In this document: in pieces, positions 59,606 to 64,000 of the stretch
Layout: each line of letters starts with the position of its first letter
Position numbering within the stretch: the first letter of the stretch is position 1
DNA from: Ahaetulla prasina
Taxonomy: Eukaryota; Chordata; Lepidosauria; Squamata; Colubridae
Direction of reading: 5' to 3'
Length of the DNA stretch: 64,000 nucleotides
Assembly (NCBI RefSeq): GCF_028640845.1
Contig: NC_080542.1
Coordinates: forward strand, 137,756,346-137,820,345
The notes under the pieces: model-generated
The model's input: only the letters and a program-made list of their open reading frames with translations
Told to the model about the DNA's origin: nothing
Databases searched by the model: none
Translations under genes and position numbers: made by a program

Positions 59606-61100
59606 AGGCTTCTTGAGGAGGGGTCTCACCACCGCCTCTTTCAAGGCCGCGGGAAAGACCCCCTCCCACAAAGAAGCATTTGTAATCCCCTGAAGCCAGC
59701 CTCGTGTCACCTCCTGAGTATCCAATACTAACCAGGAGGGGCACGGATCCAGTATACATGTGGTGGCGTTCAGCCTACCCAGCAACCTGTCCATGTCCTC
59801 GGGAGTCACAGGATCAAAGTCATCCCAAACCACCTCAACAAGACGGGCCTCAGAACCCTCGCCTGGATCTACCCAATTTTGATCCAATCCGTCCTGAAGC
59901 TGAACGATTTTGTTGTGTAGATAACCGTTAAACTCCTCGGCACGCCCTTGTAGGGGGTCCTCCCGCCCCTCCTGTTGAAGGAGCGAGCGGGTCACCCAGC
60001 AGCTTCATATAGATGTTGAACAGGAGGGTGAGAGAATCGACCCCTGCGGCACCCACATGAGGCACCTTGGGTCGATCTCTGCCCCCTGTCAACACCGTCT
60101 GCGTCCGATCAGAGGTAGGAGGAGAACCACCGATAGCGGTGCCTCCACTCCCAACCCCTCCAACCGGCGCAGCAGGATACCATGGTCGATGGTATCAAAA
60201 GCCGCTGAGAGGTCTAATAGGACCAGGGCAGAGGTAACCCCTATCCTGGCCTCCAGAGATCATCCACCAGTGCGACCAAAGCTGTCTCCGTACTGTATCC
60301 GGGCGGGCGGACTGGAGCAGGTCTAGATAGACAGCTTCATCCAGGTACTGGGGTAGCTGACATGCCACCACACTCTCTACAACCTTCGCCGTGGCGAAGA
60401 TTGGAGACTGGCGATAGTTCCTAAAACAGCTGGGTCCAGGAAGGCTTCTTGAGGAGGGTCTCACCACAGCCTCTTTCAAGGCCGCGGAAAGACCCCTCCC
60501 GCAGAGAAGCATTTGTAATCCCCTGGAGCCAGCCTCGTGTCACCTCCTGAGTAGCCAGTACTAACCAGGAGAGGCACGGATCCAGTAAACATGTGGTGGC
60601 GGTCAGCCTACCCAGCAACCTGTCCATGTCCTCGGGAGTCACAGGATCAAAGTCATCCCAAACCACCTCAACAAGTCGGGCCTCAGAACCCTCGCCTGGA
60701 TCTACCCAATCTTGATCCAATCCGTCCGAAGCTGAGCGATTTTGTCGTATAGATAACCGTTAAACTCCTCGGCACGCCCTTGTAGGGGTCCTCCGCCCCT
60801 CCTGTTGAAGGAGCGAGCGGGTCACCCAGCAGCTTCATATAGATGTTGAACAGGAGGGTGAGAGAATCGACCCCTGCGGCACCCACATGAGGCACCTTGG
60901 GTCGATCTCTGCCCCCTGTCAACACCGTCTGCGTCCGATCAGAGAGGTAGGAGGAGAACCACCGATAAGCGGTGCCTCCACTCCCAACCCCTCCAACCGG
61001 CGCAGCAGGATACCATGGTCGATGGTATCAAAAGCCGCTGAGAGGTCTAATAGGACCAGGGCAGAGGTAACCCCTATCCTGGCCTCCAGAGATCATCCAC
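59597..61100 (-). repeat. rearranged partial tandem copies of the L2-clade RT region
   Basis: Three pieces in order: 59597-59996 (matches 56832-57237), 59992-60828 (matches 56393-57237), 60822-61100 (matches 56393-56665). The piece boundaries at 59992 and 60822 are the same junction, GCGGGTCACCCAGCAGCTTC, where the RT 5' side is fused to sequence further 3' through shared TCACCC. Each piece keeps AFDTIDHG or WDDFDPVTPEDMDRLLGRL coding blocks with scattered 1-bp deletions. Confidence 0.82.
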
Positions 61101-62386
61101 CTGGGGCGGAACCAGCGCATTGGTTCCGTCTCCCTGCAGTGGTGGGTAGCGGTCAGAAAGTCTAGGCGAAGGAGAAAATGATCTGACCATGACAAAGGTT
61201 CAACAACTAAATCATTTAAAACCAGATCATTAGACCACTGGCCAGAGATAAAAATCAGGTCTAGGGTACCTCCCCCGACGTGGGTAGGGCCGTCAATTAA
61301 CTGAATCAGGTCCATGGCCGTCATGGAAGCCATGAACTCCTGAGCTGCCGAGGATGCTACGCCGGCTGATGGCAAATTGAAATCCCCCATGACCAACAGT
61401 CTGGGGGTTTCAACTGCCAACCCGGCCAGCAACTCCAACAGCTCAGGCAGGGCTGTAGTCACGCAGCAAGGAGCCAGGTACGTGATCAACAAGCCCACCT
61501 GAGTTCTACGACCCCACTTCACGAAGAGGGATTCACACCCAGCTATCTGAGGCACAGTGGTTTCCCTCGGTTCAAGACTCTCCTTAATGATAGCCGCCAC
61601 CCCTCCACCCCTACCCTGGGCCTCGGCTGATGGAATGCTCGGAAGCCTGGTGGGCACATCTCCACTAGGGGGACCCCCCCTTCGGTGCCCAGCCAGGTCT
61701 CCGTAATGCGCATAATGTCCGCGGTCCCTTCCTGAATAAGATCTGAAATCAGGGGGGCTTTATTAACCGCGGACCTGGCATTACATAACATCAGCCGGAG
61801 GCCCAGGTCCCAATTACTCTGGCCACTCGGGTCACGGGAAATTTCTGGGGGGCCGGAGCACGCAATCGCTCGTAAACAGCGAGGGCGAGCCCCCGAGACC
61901 TGATGTGGCCCCCCCTTCCGTCATATCTGCCTCTCCCACTTACCGTAGTAATAGCTCGACCCTGACAAACTGGAACGACACCCCTCGCCATAACCCCAGG
62001 ACCTATTAAGTTACCACCGCGAACACATGGTGGACCTAGCCCCCTCCCTGATGGGTTTTCCCCCCCACCCATCCACCCCCCCATTAAAATTCCCATTAAA
62101 ACTCCCCTTAAAAAAACGGTTAAAACAATTAATTAAAAATCCCCTAAGTCTCCTATTTTTGGCATGCCACCTCTCGGGGTTCCAAAACCCGTCCTCAAGA
62201 TGGGCCCTCGATAGTGTAGGGGGCCAAACCTGCGAGAGAGGGGAATCTCGCAGGGCAAGAAGGTCAGCCGCTGTAAATGTCCGCATACTAAGAGTCCGGC
62301 AAACAAGCCCATCCTGGACCAATCAAGATGATAATTGATAATTCCGGCAATTCCGGGTAAGCACAGTTGAGGAATAGTTCTTGGGC
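61097..62386 (-). mobile_element. L2-clade LINE endonuclease region (copy 2)
   Basis: Nearly identical to 58158-59447 (constant offset of 2,939 over most of the length; about a dozen differences by eye). It retains the frame through [17 protein letters not shown] (61710-61665) that copy 1 lost, and also [11 protein letters not shown] and LSWSDHFLL. The lower end is fused to RT sequence at 61097-61100 through a shared CACC, so the linker between endonuclease and RT is missing. Confidence 0.86.
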
Positions 62387-62939
62387 GGTAGATGAATAAC
62401 ACCGCCATAATTCAGTCAGTTTCACCAACCCCTCATTTACAGTCCCGAGGGGTGGTTAAAGAAGGAAGGGGGAAGCTGTTACACTGTTAGGCCAGGGGCA
62501 TCCACTAGGCAAGGTCGCTCAGCCGCTAAGCCATGTCTCTCCCAAAGTCCGCGGGGGGAGCAGGGTCTTAAAAAGGTCCCCCCCCTGCAGGCGGTCCATA
62601 GACGTCCTTTAGGTGGTAAAGATGATAGAGAGGACGTCCACTAGGCCCGAGGACAGCCTCCAGATGATACCAGCAAGGCGTCCATCGGGCCCACCTGCAC
62701 TCTCCAAATTAGGCCGCCCAGCTGGCCTGGCCGCCAGGCCGCTGGAATAGGCCGCTGGAATAGGCCGCTGGAATAGGCCACTCACCCGCTGGGCCCGCTG
62801 GGCCACACCACCGGCTCCGACCCCCAGGCCAGTTCGCCGGGCCCAGCGGCCCACCGTCGGGCCAGGCCATCTCCAGACCGGTCAGGCCAGGCCAGGCCAG
62901 GCCGCCGCTACCGCCGTTGCCGCCGCTGAAGACCATACT

Positions 62940-63460
62940 GCTGGGGGGGAGAGAGCTCCAGGCTCCTCCCAAGGGAACGCCGAGCCAGCCGCCGCCGCCA
63001 CCGCCACCACCGGCGGGGAAAACCAGGCCAGGCCGCCATCCCCGACGATGGTCTGTCGCTGGTGGGAGAGAGCTCCGGGGCCCTCCCCAAGGCCATGCGA
63101 AGCCCGGTCGCCGCCACCGCCGCCGAAAAGTCCAGAATCCAGAAAGAGCCCGGCCGTGGCCGCCGCCGCTGGATAAGGCCGGGCCATCGCCGTTGGGGGC
63201 TCTCCCCGAGGCCATGCAACGCCTGGCTGCCGCCACCGCCGCCGGAGAATCCAAAGAAGCCCGGCCGCGGCAGCCGCCGCTGGAGAAGGCCGGGCCATCA
63301 CCGTTGGGGGCTCTCCCCGAGGCTATGCGACGCCCGGCTGCCGCCACCGCCGCCGGAGAATCTAAAGAAGCCCGGCCGCGGCAGCCGCCGCTGGAAAACA
63401 CCAGGCCATCGCCGTTGGGGGGAGAGCGCTCCGGGGCGCCTCCTGAAGCAACCCGGAGCC
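62940..63460 (-). repeat. 111-bp GC-rich tandem repeats in LINE 5' region
   Basis: Successive copies of the anchor CCATCRCCGTTGGGGG begin at 63184, 63295 and 63406, giving a period of 111 bp (37 codons, so frames stay open). Each full unit contains tgccgccaccgccgccggag and cggccgcggcagccgccgct. Two more diverged units lie at about 62950-63064 and 63065-63183. Tandem 5' UTR monomers act as promoters in some LINEs. Confidence 0.78.
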
Positions 63461-63600
63461 GCCCAGCCCCAATCTACCCCTCCCCTGACTGAGCACACTG
63501 CCCTCTATCCGGGCGGGGGGTCCAAGTTCCCAAAAGACCCCCCCAAGCCCGGTCAGGTCCAGAAGAGGCCCGTCGCCGCATCTCCCGTTCAGTGGTGCGG

Positions 63601-63614
63601 CGCCATCTTGGACA
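63601..63614 (-). promoter_or_regulatory. YY1-like site at LINE 5' end
   Basis: On the - strand (the LINE sense strand) the sequence TCCAAGATGGCG matches the YY1 core CAAGATGGC. It lies at the extreme 5' side of the element, upstream of the tandem repeats. In human L1 a YY1 site of the same orientation near the 5' end directs accurate transcription start. Function here is inferred. Confidence 0.45.
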
Positions 63615-64000
63615 TGCGTACAAAATGCGTATTGGCAGCTCACAATTGGACATGCCAGCCAGAGCTGCCAACGTTGTCATTCAAGAACATCTGAAGAATC
63701 ATAGACTTATCCATCCCCAGTCTGCAACATATGCATACCTCATGCATCAACTGGAAAAATAACACATTTTAAAATATGTTTATTTCTTGATTCTGAAATG
63801 TAGAGTTATCCAGAATTAATAAAACCTTATTGAAGGGAGAAGTAAATCCCTGTGAGAATTACAAATAAGATGGGGAGAGAGAATAAGACTGAGCAGAAAT
63901 TACTGCTCCCCAACAGCATAGACTACTTGCAATTAGGAGCAAGCCAAAATATCATTAAGATTTGCTTGGCTTAGGAGACGGGAATGTGCCAGAGCAGTTG

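Larger units (their letters stand above)
62387..63690 (-). mobile_element. L2-clade LINE 5' region (5' UTR / promoter, possible ORF1 remnant)
   Basis: Strongly GC-rich and CpG-rich sequence upstream of the endonuclease. It holds a triplicated 12-13 bp motif (ggccgctggaata, 62738-62776) and long GCC/CCG tandem repeats at 62940-63460. Toward the 5' end at 63615-63601 the - strand reads CCAAGATGGCGCCGC. Open frames on both strands here are Pro/Arg- or Gly/Ala-rich by-products of composition. Beyond about 63690 the sequence becomes ordinary AT-rich host DNA. The exact 5' end is not resolved. Confidence 0.6.
38372..64000 (+). other. PTPRN2: PTPRN2 intron downstream of exon e (incomplete)
   Basis: No further exon is found, so this intron is at least 25.6 kb. 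It carries two large microsatellites, several MITEs, a nearly complete CR1, an RTE remnant and the 8.3-kb rearranged L2-clade locus. The stretches 39460-40150, 40430-41530, 42850-43630, 43760-45000, 48930-50400, 50970-55260 and 63700-64000 contain nothing I can name; 51640-52020 is a GC-richer unclassified patch. Confidence 0.75.

Noticed and set aside
62709..63401. 230-codon Gly/Ala-rich open frame on the - strand as a gene
   Set aside because: Composition and repeat period explain it; no recognisable ORF1 domain. A real ORF1 is not excluded but not supported.
62917..63694. Long Pro/Arg-rich open frames on the + strand
   Set aside because: Antisense to the GC-rich LINE 5' repeats; the 111-bp period keeps all frames open.

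Overview
This is vertebrate nuclear DNA, most likely from a squamate reptile and probably a colubroid snake. The evidence is AT-rich intronic sequence, a Sauria-type tRNA-derived SINE, and abundant CR1, L3-like, L2-clade, RTE and L1 LINE remnants. Several LINE 3' tails run straight into microsatellites, including AATAG tails, a trait reported for snake L3/CR1 elements. The species call is inference; nothing in the window names it.

The only host protein-coding gene I can support is PTPRN2 (IA-2beta, phogrin) on the + strand. Five consecutive internal exons (8828-8905, 21544-21663, 24206-24372, 36387-36440, 38307-38371) encode about 161 residues of the cytoplasmic PTP-like domain, from the substrate-loop side through the WPD-equivalent loop to the active-site loop. 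All junction phases agree. No exon precedes 8828, and the C-terminal exons do not appear in the 25.6 kb after 38371, so the window opens and closes inside introns. The intron between the third and fourth exons (24373-36386) carries the microRNA gene mir-153 (27648-27734) in sense orientation, the arrangement known in human PTPRN2 (MIR153-2).

Everything else is intron and repeats. 1-8.8 kb: a 32-bp minisatellite, a CR1 3' fragment, a SINE with a perfect 13-bp target duplication, and foldback MITEs. 8.9-21.5 kb: an L1 3' fragment, a hAT-like element with a perfect 8-bp duplication, two L3-like LINE fragments and L2-clade remnants. 21.7-36 kb: mir-153, two abutting MITEs and a very clean palindromic MITE. 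38.4-55 kb: microsatellites, MITEs, a nearly complete but broken CR1 (45.0-48.7 kb) and an RTE remnant. 55.3-63.7 kb: a GC-rich, young-looking L2-clade LINE on the - strand, interrupted by a 550-bp solo LTR and rearranged into partial tandem copies joined at short microhomologies, with a tandem-repeat 5' region and a YY1-like site at its 5' end.

I found no prokaryote-style defence system, CRISPR array or new multigene system. The most interesting items are the PTPRN2/mir-153 host-guest pair, the GC splice donor next to the active-site cysteine codon, and the scrambled LINE array with its solo LTR and repeat promoter region.
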